Shown here: piece by piece, positions 34,922-44,238 of the stretch | Position numbering within the stretch: the stretch's first letter is position 1 | How the letters are laid out: each line of letters starts with the position of its first letter | Assembly: GCA_020634895.1 (NCBI GenBank) | Contig: JACKAV010000005.1 | Location: 327,495-391,494 of the forward strand | Length of the DNA: 64,000 nt | Source: Anaerolineales bacterium | Lineage (GTDB): Bacteria; Chloroflexota; Anaerolineae; Anaerolineales; Villigracilaceae | Direction: 5' to 3' | Notes under the pieces: generated by a model | Database searches by the model: none | Seen by the model: the letters and a program-made list of their open reading frames with translations, nothing else | Told to the model about the DNA's origin: nothing | Position numbers and translations under genes: made by a program

Positions 34922-35932
34922 TTATTCCTGCGCTTCCTCCCTCAAGTTGTCGCTCCATTTGACGCCCTCACGCGCGAGATAGTACGCTCCCAACGCTGTG
35001 ATGGGAACCCACAACGCCACATGCAGGACAAGGGTATAGCCCGCCGCAACAGCCTGGTCCACGCCGTAGGCGGTGAGGACGGCAATGCCCGGCGCGTCGA
35101 AGGTGCCGATATAACCGGGCGCAGAGGGAATGGTCGTGGCAAGGTTGACGATACCGTTCATCAACATCAACGCAAAGAACGAGACGCTGAAATCGAAGGC
35201 ATGCATCACGAACCAGTATTTGCCCGTCTCCAACAGCCAGATGACCACCGAGGTCAGGAAGACCATCAACACGTTGAAGGGAGAACGAAGCGATGCAAGT
35301 CCATCCAAAAATTTGTGCATGATGCCGCTGAGCTTCTCGTGCATTCGGACAGGCGTCAGGCGTTCGATCATCCACGAACCGATCTTGATGGTGAACTGCG
35401 GGAACATCGCAGCCAGCAAAAAGACCGCCAGCGCGCCGAGGAAGACTCCCGTCCCAATGATCGCCACCTGCTGGATGTTGCCCACAAAGCCGGATGCACC
35501 CGTGAGCTTTGCCAGCTCCGAAAGATTGACAAAGACGAATGCCAGCATCACGACGCCGTCGAAGATGCGTTCCACAATGATGGTCGCCAGTGAAGCGGAG
35601 ATGGGCACATCCTCCCGGCGCTTCAAGATGACCGCCCGCAGCACTTCCCCGGCGCGGGCTGGATAGATATTATTGCCCATATACCCAATGGTCGTGATGG
35701 GAAACATGGTCTTCGTTGGGATCTTCTTGATGGGACCCAACAAATAATGCCAGCGCCACGCCCGCACCCACACGCCGATGAAATACACAAGAATACCCGG
35801 CACCAGCCAGATATAGTTCGCGCTTTGCATGGCGCCCCAGAAATCGCCGAGACGAAGTCCTCGTAACGCAAGCCATAAGAACAGGACGCTGATGAGCACC
35901 CCAAGCCAAAATTGCCACTTTTTCATTTGCAT
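34922..35932 (-). CDS. UPF0104/LPG-synthase-TM-like flippase-domain membrane protein
   Basis: This 336-residue protein has about eight transmembrane segments and family features YFIGVWVRAWRWHYLL, GYMGNNIYPARAGEV and the late PGYIGTFDAPG segment. Members of this fold (AglD2, LPG synthetase TM region) act on lipid-linked substrates. ATG 35932 (MQMKKW) is chosen: a TAAAAT box is 8 nt upstream and no Shine-Dalgarno is present, so the mRNA may be leaderless. It is divergent from the YitT gene. Confidence 0.8.
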   Translation of the reverse strand: MQMKKWQFWLGVLISVLFLWLALRGLRLGDFWGAMQSANYIWLVPGILVYFIGVWVRAWRWHYLLGPIKKIPTKTMFPITTIGYMGNNIYPARAGEVLRAVILKRREDVPISASLATIIVERIFDGVVMLAFVFVNLSELAKLTGASGFVGNIQQVAIIGTGVFLGALAVFLLAAMFPQFTIKIGSWMIERLTPVRMHEKLSGIMHKFLDGLASLRSPFNVLMVFLTSVVIWLLETGKYWFVMHAFDFSVSFFALMLMNGIVNLATTIPSAPGYIGTFDAPGIAVLTAYGVDQAVAAGYTLVLHVALWVPITALGAYYLAREGVKWSDNLREEAQE

Positions 35933-36031
35933 AAGTGAGGATTTTACCAAAAGCGTAAGGTGATGGTTAGCCCCAAAATCCCTGTTTATAGACGCCTGTA
36001 ATATATAATTCCCGCCCTGAAAGGAACGTGA

Positions 36032-36916
36032 ATGAAACAATATCTCCCCACCATTAGAGATTATCTACTTATTATTCTGGCAAGCCTGATCGAAGCCGTC
36101 AGCCTGCGGCTGTTCTTCGTCCCGGCGAACCTTGCCTCCGGCGGTGTGAGCGGCATCGCGCAGTTGATCAATCACTTTACAGACTGGCCCATCGGCTTGA
36201 TCGTGCTGCTCGGCAACATTCCGCTTTTTCTGCTGGGCTGGCGCTTCCTGGGCGGATTCAAATTCGCCATGCGCACCGCCGTTGCCATCATCACCTACTC
36301 GCTTTTCACCGACCTGTTATTGCGCATCCCCATTTTTGTTACATACTCTCAGATCCTCATCAACGACCTGCAGGGCGACATCTTTCTCAACTCGCTGTAC
36401 GGCGCGATCATCAGCGGTATCGGCTATGGACTGGTCTACCGCGCGCGCGGCACCAGCGGCGGTTCGGACATCCTTGCGCGCATCCTCAACAACTGGCGCG
36501 GCATTTCGATGACCCAAAGCTATCTCGTTGTGGATACGGCTGTGATCCTCTCGGCAGGATTCGTCTTCGGCTGGAAGGAAGCGCTTTATGCCATGATCGC
36601 CCTTTACGTCAGCGGACTTGTGGCGGAGACTGTGCTCGAAGGCGGCGGGACCGTCCGCTCGGCGCTGATCATCACATCCAAAGCCGAAGACGTACGCAAA
36701 CGCGTCATCGACGAGATGGAACGCGGCATCACTTATATAGAAGGGCGCGGCGGCTATACGGGCAGTGCGCGTCCGATCTTGTATTCGGTCATCACCCGCG
36801 CGGAGGTGGCTTATCTCAAAGCCATCGTCCACGAAACCGACCCTGAAGCCTTTATGGTCATCGGGGTCGCGCATGAAGCCTTGGGCGAAGGCTTCAAACC
36901 GCTGAAGGGTCGTTAA
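36032..36916 (+). CDS. YitT-family membrane protein with DUF2179 domain
   Basis: This 294-residue protein has five or six N-terminal transmembrane helices with the family phrase FVPANLASGGVSGIAQ and RGTSGGSDILARI. A C-terminal soluble DUF2179 domain (about 220-290) follows, with ITYIEGRGGYTG and DPEAFMVI. Function in the cell is unknown. AAAGGA precedes the ATG; a TATAAT box lies at 36004-36009. Confidence 0.9.
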   Translation: MKQYLPTIRDYLLIILASLIEAVSLRLFFVPANLASGGVSGIAQLINHFTDWPIGLIVLLGNIPLFLLGWRFLGGFKFAMRTAVAIITYSLFTDLLLRIPIFVTYSQILINDLQGDIFLNSLYGAIISGIGYGLVYRARGTSGGSDILARILNNWRGISMTQSYLVVDTAVILSAGFVFGWKEALYAMIALYVSGLVAETVLEGGGTVRSALIITSKAEDVRKRVIDEMERGITYIEGRGGYTGSARPILYSVITRAEVAYLKAIVHETDPEAFMVIGVAHEALGEGFKPLKGR

Positions 36917-36920
36917 CGAA

Positions 36921-36955
36921 AAAGACGAGGTCATAATGACCTCGTCTTTCATTTT
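36921..36955. terminator. Bidirectional terminator between the YitT gene and era
   Basis: A perfect 13-bp stem (AAAGACGAGGTCA with TGACCTCGTCTTT) and a TAA loop lie between two convergent genes, with an A-run on one side and T-rich sequence on the other. Confidence 0.9.
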
Positions 36956-37855
36956 TTATTTTTTCTTCCCATACCCCAATTGTTTCAACATGTTCGGGTC
37001 GTTGCGCCAATCTTTCGAGACCTTCACGCGCAGTTCCAAAAATATTCTGTGCCCGCCCATTTCTTCGATCTCTTTTCGCGCGGCGCTCCCGATGGCTTTC
37101 AACATCTTTCCACTTTCGCCGATGACGATTCCCTTTTGAGACTCGCGCTCCACGAAGATCGTCGCAGCGATGTACGCCATGCCGTTGTCGCGTTCCTTGA
37201 ACTCGTCGATGCGGATTGCCATTCCGTGCGGAACTTCATCGCGCAGTTTGATAAGACACGCCTCGCGGATGAGGTCGCCTGCGATCTCTTTTTCATACAG
37301 GTCCGTGATCTGCTCTTCGGGATATTCCGCCTCTCGCTCAGGGACAGCCTGAATCAGCGCTTCAAGCAGTTCGCCCAGCCCAAGCCTCTGCGCCGCGGAA
37401 ATGCGCATGACCGAAGCGTTTGACGTTAGCTCCGCATACTCCTTCTCGCGCGCGGACAGATCATCGGGTTGCACCAGGTCTATTTTGTTAAGCACCAGCA
37501 TGCGGGGAGTCCGAGGCGAAACGCTTTTGAGAAGGGTAGAGATGTTCACGTCTTCATCCGTTGGGTGAGTCGACGCATCCACCAGCCAGAGGATCAAGTC
37601 CACGCCATCGAGGGCTTCCTGCGCTTCCTGATTGAGGAACTCGCCGAGTTTGTGTTTGGCGTTGTGGATGCCGGGCGTGTCGACGAAAATAAGCTGGGCA
37701 TGTTCGAGTGTGAGAATGCCAAGCTGACGTTTGCGCGTGGTCTGCGGGCGCGGCGAGACAGCCGCGATCTTCTGACCGAGCAGCGCGTTGAGCAAAGTGG
37801 ATTTGCCGACATTCGGGTGACCGATGACGGCGATAAAACCGGAACGATGATTCAT
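36956..37855 (-). CDS. era: GTPase Era
   Basis: This 299-residue protein has G1 GHPNVGKSTLL, G3 DTPGIH, G4 NKID and a C-terminal KH domain (about 205-290) including the EIEEMGGHRIFLEL stretch. Era binds 16S rRNA and assists 30S maturation at the membrane. The family-characteristic PQTTR in the G2 region is present. It abuts elp3 (its ATG overlaps the elp3 stop by one base), so the two are co-transcribed. Confidence 0.95.
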   Translation of the reverse strand: MNHRSGFIAVIGHPNVGKSTLLNALLGQKIAAVSPRPQTTRKRQLGILTLEHAQLIFVDTPGIHNAKHKLGEFLNQEAQEALDGVDLILWLVDASTHPTDEDVNISTLLKSVSPRTPRMLVLNKIDLVQPDDLSAREKEYAELTSNASVMRISAAQRLGLGELLEALIQAVPEREAEYPEEQITDLYEKEIAGDLIREACLIKLRDEVPHGMAIRIDEFKERDNGMAYIAATIFVERESQKGIVIGESGKMLKAIGSAARKEIEEMGGHRIFLELRVKVSKDWRNDPNMLKQLGYGKKK

Positions 37856-39498
37856 TATATTTTTTTCACCAGATAATATTCTCCGCGTTCGAAGCCGCGG
37901 TCGAGATAATAATGACGCGTGCCCACCGCCGAAATGACGGCGAGTTTGCCGAACCCTTTTTGTTTGGCGATGCTTTCCGCCTCTTCGAGCAGACGGGTTC
38001 CAAGCCCCACATGCTGCGCCGCACCGGATTTCTCCGCGCCCACCGCAAGGGATTGTCCGTAGACGTGCACCTCGCGGATCAATGCCGCGCCGTCGAGGTC
38101 GCTCATGCCGGTATCAGGAGATTCAGCCGAAGGCAGCGAGAGGCGGATGAATCCCGCCACTTTATCATCAACAGAATTGAAGGAAATAAAATGCTCCTCG
38201 GCTTTTCCGGCGGGATAGACGAGATCGTCCAGCGTGAGTTCATCCAACTCAACGGCTTTGCCCTTCACTTCGCGGCAGCGGATGCACTGACAGCGTGTGC
38301 CGCGCTTCTTCATTTCGGTATGCACATCCTGACGCAGGCTCGTGCGGCGATTCCCTTCCACAACGTTGTTGCCCGGAATATCGCGGATGACGCGGTTCAC
38401 GCGGCAATATCGCGGAATGGACGGCTTGATATCCGCAATGAGGTCGATGAGTTCCTCGGTGGTGTAAGGCGTGAACTCGCCGCGCTGCCAGTATTCATAT
38501 AGTTCGGCGTTGGCAAGCAATTGGTTGGGATAGATCTTTATCTCGTCGGGGCAGAAGTCCTGCCACATGCGGGCAAAATCCTCGCGGTCAGATTGCGGCG
38601 TGGCGCCTAAAAGATTCGGCATCCAATGCAGGACGATCTTGAAACCGGCGGCGCGCAGCAATGCGGTGGCTTGACGTGTACTCTCTACATCGTGTCCGCG
38701 TTTGTTGATGTCGAGGATGTGGTCGTCGAAACTCTGCGCGCCCATCTGCACCTTGGTCACGCCGAGATGACGCAGCCAGCGCAGTTCATCGGGATTGATC
38801 TCGTCCGGTCGCGTTTCGATGACCAGACCCACATTGCGGTGATGAGTCGTTTCGTTGACGGTGTGGAGTTCGGAAAATTTGGAGGGGTCTAATAATTCCT
38901 GCCGCTGCGGCTCGACGGCGGGAAGCTGCTCGGTTTGATTCATGGCGTCGAAACAGCGACCGATGAACCATTCCTGATAATCGCGCCGATAGGACGACCA
39001 TGTTCCGCCCAAAATGAGCAGTTCGATCTTATCAGTGGGATGCCCCAAATTCTTCAAGGCGCGGATGCGCGAGACCACCTGCGTGAATGGATCGAACTTA
39101 TGCTCAAGCGCGCGCATCGCGCCCGGTTCATCGGGCAGATAACTCTTGGGCATACGGACGTCCGTTGGGCAAAAGATGCACTTCCCCGGGCAGGGATACG
39201 GCTTGGTCAGCACCGTCACCGTGGTCACGCCGGAGAGCGTCCGCATCGGCTTCATGCGGATCCTTTCCAACAGGGCGGCATCCGGTTCCATTTCGCCGGA
39301 TTCGACCATCTGTTTATAGGCGGCGACCAGCGCGGCTTTGTTCAGGTACCCGCCGCCCTCCAGCGGATGATGCCGTATCAGCGTCATCACATCCTCCCCT
39401 TCGCGGATGCGGTTAAGCAGAAAATGCGCCAATTCCAATTTTTGGGGAGTCAGCGCGTTGATCTTCTTCCAGCGTTGTCGTTTCTCGGTAAATTCCAT
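37855..39498 (-). CDS. elp3: Elp3-type tRNA U34 carboxymethyltransferase (radical SAM/GNAT)
   Basis: This 547-residue protein has a radical SAM domain with CPGKCIFCP (CxxxxCxxC cluster ligands near residues 104-112) and the CQCIRCREV motif around 395. A C-terminal GNAT domain (about 425-545) includes GLGTRLLEEA and ends YLDRGFERGEYYLV. Bacterial and archaeal single-protein Elp3 modifies the tRNA wobble uridine using acetyl-CoA and SAM. It lies upstream of era, giving a tRNA/ribosome-maturation pair. Confidence 0.93.
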   Translation of the reverse strand: MEFTEKRQRWKKINALTPQKLELAHFLLNRIREGEDVMTLIRHHPLEGGGYLNKAALVAAYKQMVESGEMEPDAALLERIRMKPMRTLSGVTTVTVLTKPYPCPGKCIFCPTDVRMPKSYLPDEPGAMRALEHKFDPFTQVVSRIRALKNLGHPTDKIELLILGGTWSSYRRDYQEWFIGRCFDAMNQTEQLPAVEPQRQELLDPSKFSELHTVNETTHHRNVGLVIETRPDEINPDELRWLRHLGVTKVQMGAQSFDDHILDINKRGHDVESTRQATALLRAAGFKIVLHWMPNLLGATPQSDREDFARMWQDFCPDEIKIYPNQLLANAELYEYWQRGEFTPYTTEELIDLIADIKPSIPRYCRVNRVIRDIPGNNVVEGNRRTSLRQDVHTEMKKRGTRCQCIRCREVKGKAVELDELTLDDLVYPAGKAEEHFISFNSVDDKVAGFIRLSLPSAESPDTGMSDLDGAALIREVHVYGQSLAVGAEKSGAAQHVGLGTRLLEEAESIAKQKGFGKLAVISAVGTRHYYLDRGFERGEYYLVKKI

Positions 39499-39522
39499 AA
39501 CACTAAATCTACAGTCGTGCCT

Positions 39523-40266
39523 TTATTTTATCGCCAACTCGAATTCCTTTTCGACTTCGGCAATATCCTTTTTGTTGAACATATTCGTGTGCAGACCGCA
39601 TTCCACTTTTCCGCGGCCCGCCCAGCGCCCGGCGCGCTCATCCTCATCGACGCCGATGGCGACGGTGCATGGCGCACAGCCAACGCTGCGGTAGCCCTTG
39701 TCGTACAACGGATGCGTCGGCAGGTCATACTCCACAGCATAGTGCTGCACATCCGCCCTGGTCCAATTCAGCAGCGGATTGACCTTCAGCAAACCGTCTT
39801 CCTGCAATTCCAGAATTTTGGCATTGGCGCGGATCGAAGTCTGGTCGCGGCGGATGCCTGATATCCACGCCTTCACATCCTTCAATGCCCTCTGCATCGG
39901 CTGGACCTTGTGAAGGTAACAGCACAGGTTCGGGTCTTCGACAGGCAGCTTGCGGACATTCCTGCGCGCGAACACATCCCAGCGTTCATCGCGGTACAGG
40001 TCGATGACGTTTATCATCCACTCCGAAGCCAGCCACTCGCGAAACACCAGAGTCTCCCAAAAATGATAACCGGTATCGATGAAGAAGACCGGCAGGCTTT
40101 GTTTAACCTCAAGCGCCATGTGCAGCAACGGCATGGACTGGGTCTGGAACGACGAGCTCATCGCGATCTCGGGCCAGAACGCATCCACCGCCCAGCGGAT
40201 GATCTCCTGCGGGGTCTTCGTCTCGAACTCCTGCGAAAGTTCTTCGATCTCATGCGTCGAAAACAT
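39523..40266 (-). CDS. cysH: Assimilatory APS/PAPS reductase, iron-sulfur type
   Basis: This 247-residue protein has the PP-loop-like ATP-pyrophosphatase fold and two Cys pairs, CCYLHK and GCAPC, that mark the 4Fe-4S adenylylsulfate reductases. The C-terminal catalytic ECGLH is present. It reduces APS (or PAPS) to sulfite with thioredoxin. No other sulfate-assimilation gene is in the window. A TATAAT box lies only 6 nt before the ATG with no ribosome site, suggesting a leaderless mRNA. Confidence 0.92.
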   Translation of the reverse strand: MFSTHEIEELSQEFETKTPQEIIRWAVDAFWPEIAMSSSFQTQSMPLLHMALEVKQSLPVFFIDTGYHFWETLVFREWLASEWMINVIDLYRDERWDVFARRNVRKLPVEDPNLCCYLHKVQPMQRALKDVKAWISGIRRDQTSIRANAKILELQEDGLLKVNPLLNWTRADVQHYAVEYDLPTHPLYDKGYRSVGCAPCTVAIGVDEDERAGRWAGRGKVECGLHTNMFNKKDIAEVEKEFELAIK

Positions 40267-40303
40267 GCGGAGATTATACCCAGTATGGTCTTATAATCCC
40301 GCC
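40267..40303. promoter_or_regulatory. Compact divergent promoters, probably both leaderless
   Basis: The 37-bp gap between cysH and the methyltransferase gene holds two exact TATAAT boxes: minus strand at 40273-40278 and plus strand at 40292-40297. Each is 6 nt from its own ATG. No Shine-Dalgarno fits in the remaining space, and the -35 regions would fall inside or at the start of the opposite gene. Confidence 0.75.
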
Positions 40304-41020
40304 ATGGAATCGCAGATTGCAAAACAGTTAATCGAACTAAACCGCAAGTTCTACGATCAATTCGGCGCGTCATTCTCCGCCACCCGCCAGCGCTTGCAGC
40401 CCGGCGTGAAGAAAATCATCGCAACGATTCAGGCGGATGACTCCGTCCTTGACCTTGGATGCGGCAACGGATTTTTCCTGCGCGAGTTGCACAACAGCGG
40501 AAACCAAGCCGCGCTTCTCGGCGTGGACTTCAGCCTGCCCATGCTCCATGAAGCGGAATCCACGCCGGAGGTTGGGTTCCTCACCGCCGATATCACCAAC
40601 CTTGCATCCGTCCGCGGGCGGCTGGAAACGGCAAACGGCTGGAACGTCATCACCATGTTCGCAGCGCTGCACCACATTCCATCGAACGAAATTCGTCTGG
40701 ATATTCTGCGGACGGTCAAGTCGCTGCTCGCGCCAGAAGGCAGGTTCATCCTTTCGAACTGGCAGTTCCTGAACAGCGATAAACTAAAAGCACGCATCCA
40801 GCCGTGGAGCCGTGTTGGGCTTTCCGATAGCGATGTGGACGATGGCGATTATCTGCTCGACTGGCGCAGCGGCGGCGAAGGGCTGCGATACGCGCATCAG
40901 TTCTCAGCGGAGGAACTGCTTGGGCTGGCAGAGCAGGTTCAAATGAAGGTCGAGGCGGGGTTTTTGTCCGATGGGGAAAACGGCAGGTTGGGGTTGTACC
41001 AGGTCTGGTCAAACACTTAG
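40304..41020 (+). CDS. Class I SAM-dependent methyltransferase
   Basis: This 238-residue protein has motif I VLDLGCGNGFFL (about 47-58), a following acidic residue in the VDFSLPML stretch, and the later NVITMFAALHHIPS motif. The N-terminal NRKFYDQFGASF helix resembles ABH8/Trm9-type tRNA methyltransferases, so a tRNA substrate is possible and would fit Elp3 nearby (inference). ATG 40304 follows a TATAAT box by 6 nt. Confidence 0.85.
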   Translation: MESQIAKQLIELNRKFYDQFGASFSATRQRLQPGVKKIIATIQADDSVLDLGCGNGFFLRELHNSGNQAALLGVDFSLPMLHEAESTPEVGFLTADITNLASVRGRLETANGWNVITMFAALHHIPSNEIRLDILRTVKSLLAPEGRFILSNWQFLNSDKLKARIQPWSRVGLSDSDVDDGDYLLDWRSGGEGLRYAHQFSAEELLGLAEQVQMKVEAGFLSDGENGRLGLYQVWSNT

Positions 41021-44000
41021 CGAACCACAATGACCTGATTCCTTCCGGCGTTCTTTGCCAGATAAAGCGCTTCGTCGGCGCGTTCGATCAATGAGTGCAG
41101 GTCATCTTTCTTTTTTGCCTCCGCAACACCGATGCTGGATGTAATGCGGATCTCACCCGTATCCGTTGTGAACGGATTGGACATGATGGAAATGCGCAGT
41201 CGTTCGGCGATAAATGAGGCGGCTTCAAGGTTCGTTTCGGTCAGGAGGACGACGAACTCTTCACCGCCATACCTGCACACCAGATCCGTGGTGCGCGAGT
41301 TACGAAGGCAGCGCTGCGCAAGCTGGTGAAGGACCTGGTCGCCGACGGGATGCCCGTGCTGGTCGTTGACCTTTTTAAAATGATCGATGTCGAACATTAG
41401 CATGCTGAAAGGGCGGTTGATGCGGCGCGAACGTTGGAATTCGAATTCCCCCAGTTGGAATAAACCGCGGCGGTTGTATACGCCGGTCAGCGCATCGGTC
41501 AGCGCCTGTGTCTGCGTCTCCTGATAGAGGCGCGCATTATCCAATGCCACAGCGACCTGATTCGCAAACTCCATTGCCACGTTGATATCTTCCTCTTTGA
41601 AATGGTTGTTTTCGGCGCTGTCGGCTGCGAGCAGGCCAATGATCCGCTCGTTGACGATCAAAGGCACGCCAAGCCATGAATGAATATGGTCGTGCGGCGG
41701 ATGCCTGAATTCTTCGTACACCTTTGCGGCTTCGGTCAGGCGGTAGGGTTTGCCGGTTTCTATTACCACGCTGTTGGGGTTGGGTCCGGGAATCTTGAAA
41801 CGAACGCCGATCACATCATCAGGATTCGTCCACCCGCGCCCGCCGACAATTACCAGTTCTTTTTGACCGTCAGTTGCCTCCAACATTTGCACAGAGGCGC
41901 TGTCATATGGAAGGACCTGGTTGAGCTGCACCAAAATATGCTCGACCGCTTCTTTCAATTCGAGTTGTTTGGCGACTGCCAGTCCGGCTTTACGCAGCGT
42001 TTCGGACGTATCCGCCCGGCGTCTTGCATCGTCCACAGCCTGGAATTTTTCGAGCGCAAGGGCGATCAGGTCGCCAGCCTGTTCGCTGATGGATATCTCA
42101 TCCGAGGTAAATTCATGACGCGTGTCAAATGAAAGCAGGACGGCGCCCAGTTTTTTCTGGTTGGCGATCAGGGGCAGCACCAACACCGAGACAGAGGGAA
42201 AATTCTTCGTAACCTCGACATCGGCGTACGGCGTGTTCTCTATATCTTCAATGATAAGGGTATGCCCTATCTGCAGGACAGAATCAGTAAACGTGTGCTG
42301 CCCGGGCTTGGTCGAAAAACTGGAATATTCGGCACTGTCTATCCCATAGGCTGCCACCGGGATCGTATGCTGTTCTGTTTCGCTCCACAGTGTAATGAAA
42401 CAGCCGTCCGCGCCGATCAATTTACCGAGGTTATCCACAACTGTCTGTGCCATCCCCACAACGCTGTCTGCCTGCAGGGATGTCTTTACGATCCGATTCA
42501 ACATATCCAACGCTTTTTGGCGCCGGGCAACTTTTTGTTCGGCACGGGCGCGCGCTTCCGTGGCGCCGATGATGCTGGCGGCGGCATTGAACGCATCCAA
42601 TTCGATATCGGTCCACAGGCGTTCCTTCAGGCACTGGTCGAACATCAGAAAGCCCCACCAATATCTTTCCGCAAAGATCGGGATGACGGCAATGGAAAGG
42701 CTGCCCAATTGCTTCAAAAACTGCTGTTCCTCGACAGGGAAGTCTCTTACCAGACCATAAATCGATACCCCATGTGACAAGGTTCGTTCCCATCGCTTAA
42801 ACCCTGCCTGGGTCAGCGGCACATGTTGAAGGTTTGGATTATCGATCTGTGATTCGATCCCTTCAGCGAACCATTCATAGCACAGACTTGAATAGAGGAC
42901 CCTGTCCTCGCCGAGGTAGTTGACAGCCAGGATCACCCGGCTCGCTTCGGCGGCACGCCCCAGCTTTCCAAGCACGTTTGGAATGTTCTGCTCCCAGGTG
43001 GAGATCTTCAAAAAACTTTCCGCCGCATGATTGATGGATGACATGATCGCTTCGCGGCGACTCAATGCCATTTCCGCTTCGCTGCGCTCGGTAATGTCGT
43101 GCAGGATGACCATACTGTTGACATTCCCCTGCGCATCCTGCCTCAATGGAAAGATCGGGGATACGTTCACTTCATAGACCTTTTCCCCGTCGTCATCTTC
43201 GATCTTTATTTCACCCTGCCCTTCGCCCATATAAAGATACGGCTTCAGTTCATTGAAGAACGGCGCAGACACATGAATGAGGGGTTGACCCAATGTCTCC
43301 CCATCATCATCGTGGAATAGCTCCCCGGCTATCGGGTTGATGTAAAGGATGCGCTGTTCGGCATCCAGAACGACCACGCCGTCTTTCATATTCTTTATCA
43401 TCGCGGACTGTTCCGGCGGGAGGATATCCAACAGATGATATTTGAAGATCGCCCAGAACAATCCCAGCGCGGTTGGGAGAAAGAACAACGGGGTCAGGTC
43501 CAAATCCTCGATGGGACCTGCGCCGGTGACGTAGATCACGCTTCCCACGAGGGGGAATAGAATGCTCAGGATCACAAAACTGATCTGCACGCGGTAGATT
43601 CCCGCACGGTGCAACAGTTCCATGATCAGCATGATGCTCGCGATCAACAACAGGGCATAAGAATACAGTGTATGCGCCCAGAACATCCATTTATAGTGAA
43701 GGGATAACAGAAGCAGCCCGTGCGACGCCATGATAGATTCGCCGTTCCACATGAGGTGATGAAACGGATTCGTCCACACCAGAATGAGCGTCAGGATCGG
43801 CAATATCCAGATGAGCAGCTTTATACGGGGCGTCAGCAAATGACTGCTGCCCGTATATTCAAAGGCAAAGAACAACATATACACCGGCACCGCTACAATA
43901 CCGATATATTCGAACTGTGTACAAATTATTTTGATGATGGTGTTTGGGAAGAAAAGTTCCAGGCTGTACACAAACGACCATAGCGACATACCAACCATTA

Positions 44001-44124
44001 CCCACGCGAATGGGGTTACCGCCAGGGCAGGTCTTTTGCGCCAGGCGATCAAGCCCAACCAGGCATAAGGTATTGCCGCTATAAGATAGATTAGCGGAAC
44101 TTGTACGTTCAACATTAAAAGCAT
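41017..44124 (-). CDS. 7TM-PAS-GAF-GAF-GAF diguanylate cyclase
   Basis: This 1035-residue sensor has an N-terminal seven-helix region typical of the histidine-kinase 7TM input domain (1-220), a PAS domain (about 235-345), three GAF-like domains (about 370-510, 540-690, 710-860) and a GGDEF domain with active-site RYGGEEF near 955. It should make cyclic di-GMP from two GTP in response to a membrane-associated and cytosolic signals. No EAL domain is present. It overlaps the end of the convergent methyltransferase gene by 4 nt. Confidence 0.92.
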   Translation of the reverse strand: MLLMLNVQVPLIYLIAAIPYAWLGLIAWRKRPALAVTPFAWVMVGMSLWSFVYSLELFFPNTIIKIICTQFEYIGIVAVPVYMLFFAFEYTGSSHLLTPRIKLLIWILPILTLILVWTNPFHHLMWNGESIMASHGLLLLSLHYKWMFWAHTLYSYALLLIASIMLIMELLHRAGIYRVQISFVILSILFPLVGSVIYVTGAGPIEDLDLTPLFFLPTALGLFWAIFKYHLLDILPPEQSAMIKNMKDGVVVLDAEQRILYINPIAGELFHDDDGETLGQPLIHVSAPFFNELKPYLYMGEGQGEIKIEDDDGEKVYEVNVSPIFPLRQDAQGNVNSMVILHDITERSEAEMALSRREAIMSSINHAAESFLKISTWEQNIPNVLGKLGRAAEASRVILAVNYLGEDRVLYSSLCYEWFAEGIESQIDNPNLQHVPLTQAGFKRWERTLSHGVSIYGLVRDFPVEEQQFLKQLGSLSIAVIPIFAERYWWGFLMFDQCLKERLWTDIELDAFNAAASIIGATEARARAEQKVARRQKALDMLNRIVKTSLQADSVVGMAQTVVDNLGKLIGADGCFITLWSETEQHTIPVAAYGIDSAEYSSFSTKPGQHTFTDSVLQIGHTLIIEDIENTPYADVEVTKNFPSVSVLVLPLIANQKKLGAVLLSFDTRHEFTSDEISISEQAGDLIALALEKFQAVDDARRRADTSETLRKAGLAVAKQLELKEAVEHILVQLNQVLPYDSASVQMLEATDGQKELVIVGGRGWTNPDDVIGVRFKIPGPNPNSVVIETGKPYRLTEAAKVYEEFRHPPHDHIHSWLGVPLIVNERIIGLLAADSAENNHFKEEDINVAMEFANQVAVALDNARLYQETQTQALTDALTGVYNRRGLFQLGEFEFQRSRRINRPFSMLMFDIDHFKKVNDQHGHPVGDQVLHQLAQRCLRNSRTTDLVCRYGGEEFVVLLTETNLEAASFIAERLRISIMSNPFTTDTGEIRITSSIGVAEAKKKDDLHSLIERADEALYLAKNAGRNQVIVVR

Positions 44125-44238
44125 AATGTTCTTACTAATATTCTATTATTGGTATACGCATATGTCATTACAAATGTCTAACAAACCGAAAAAACCTTCA
44201 CATTTGTAAACACGTGTCAAGACACCTTCGACTTCCAA

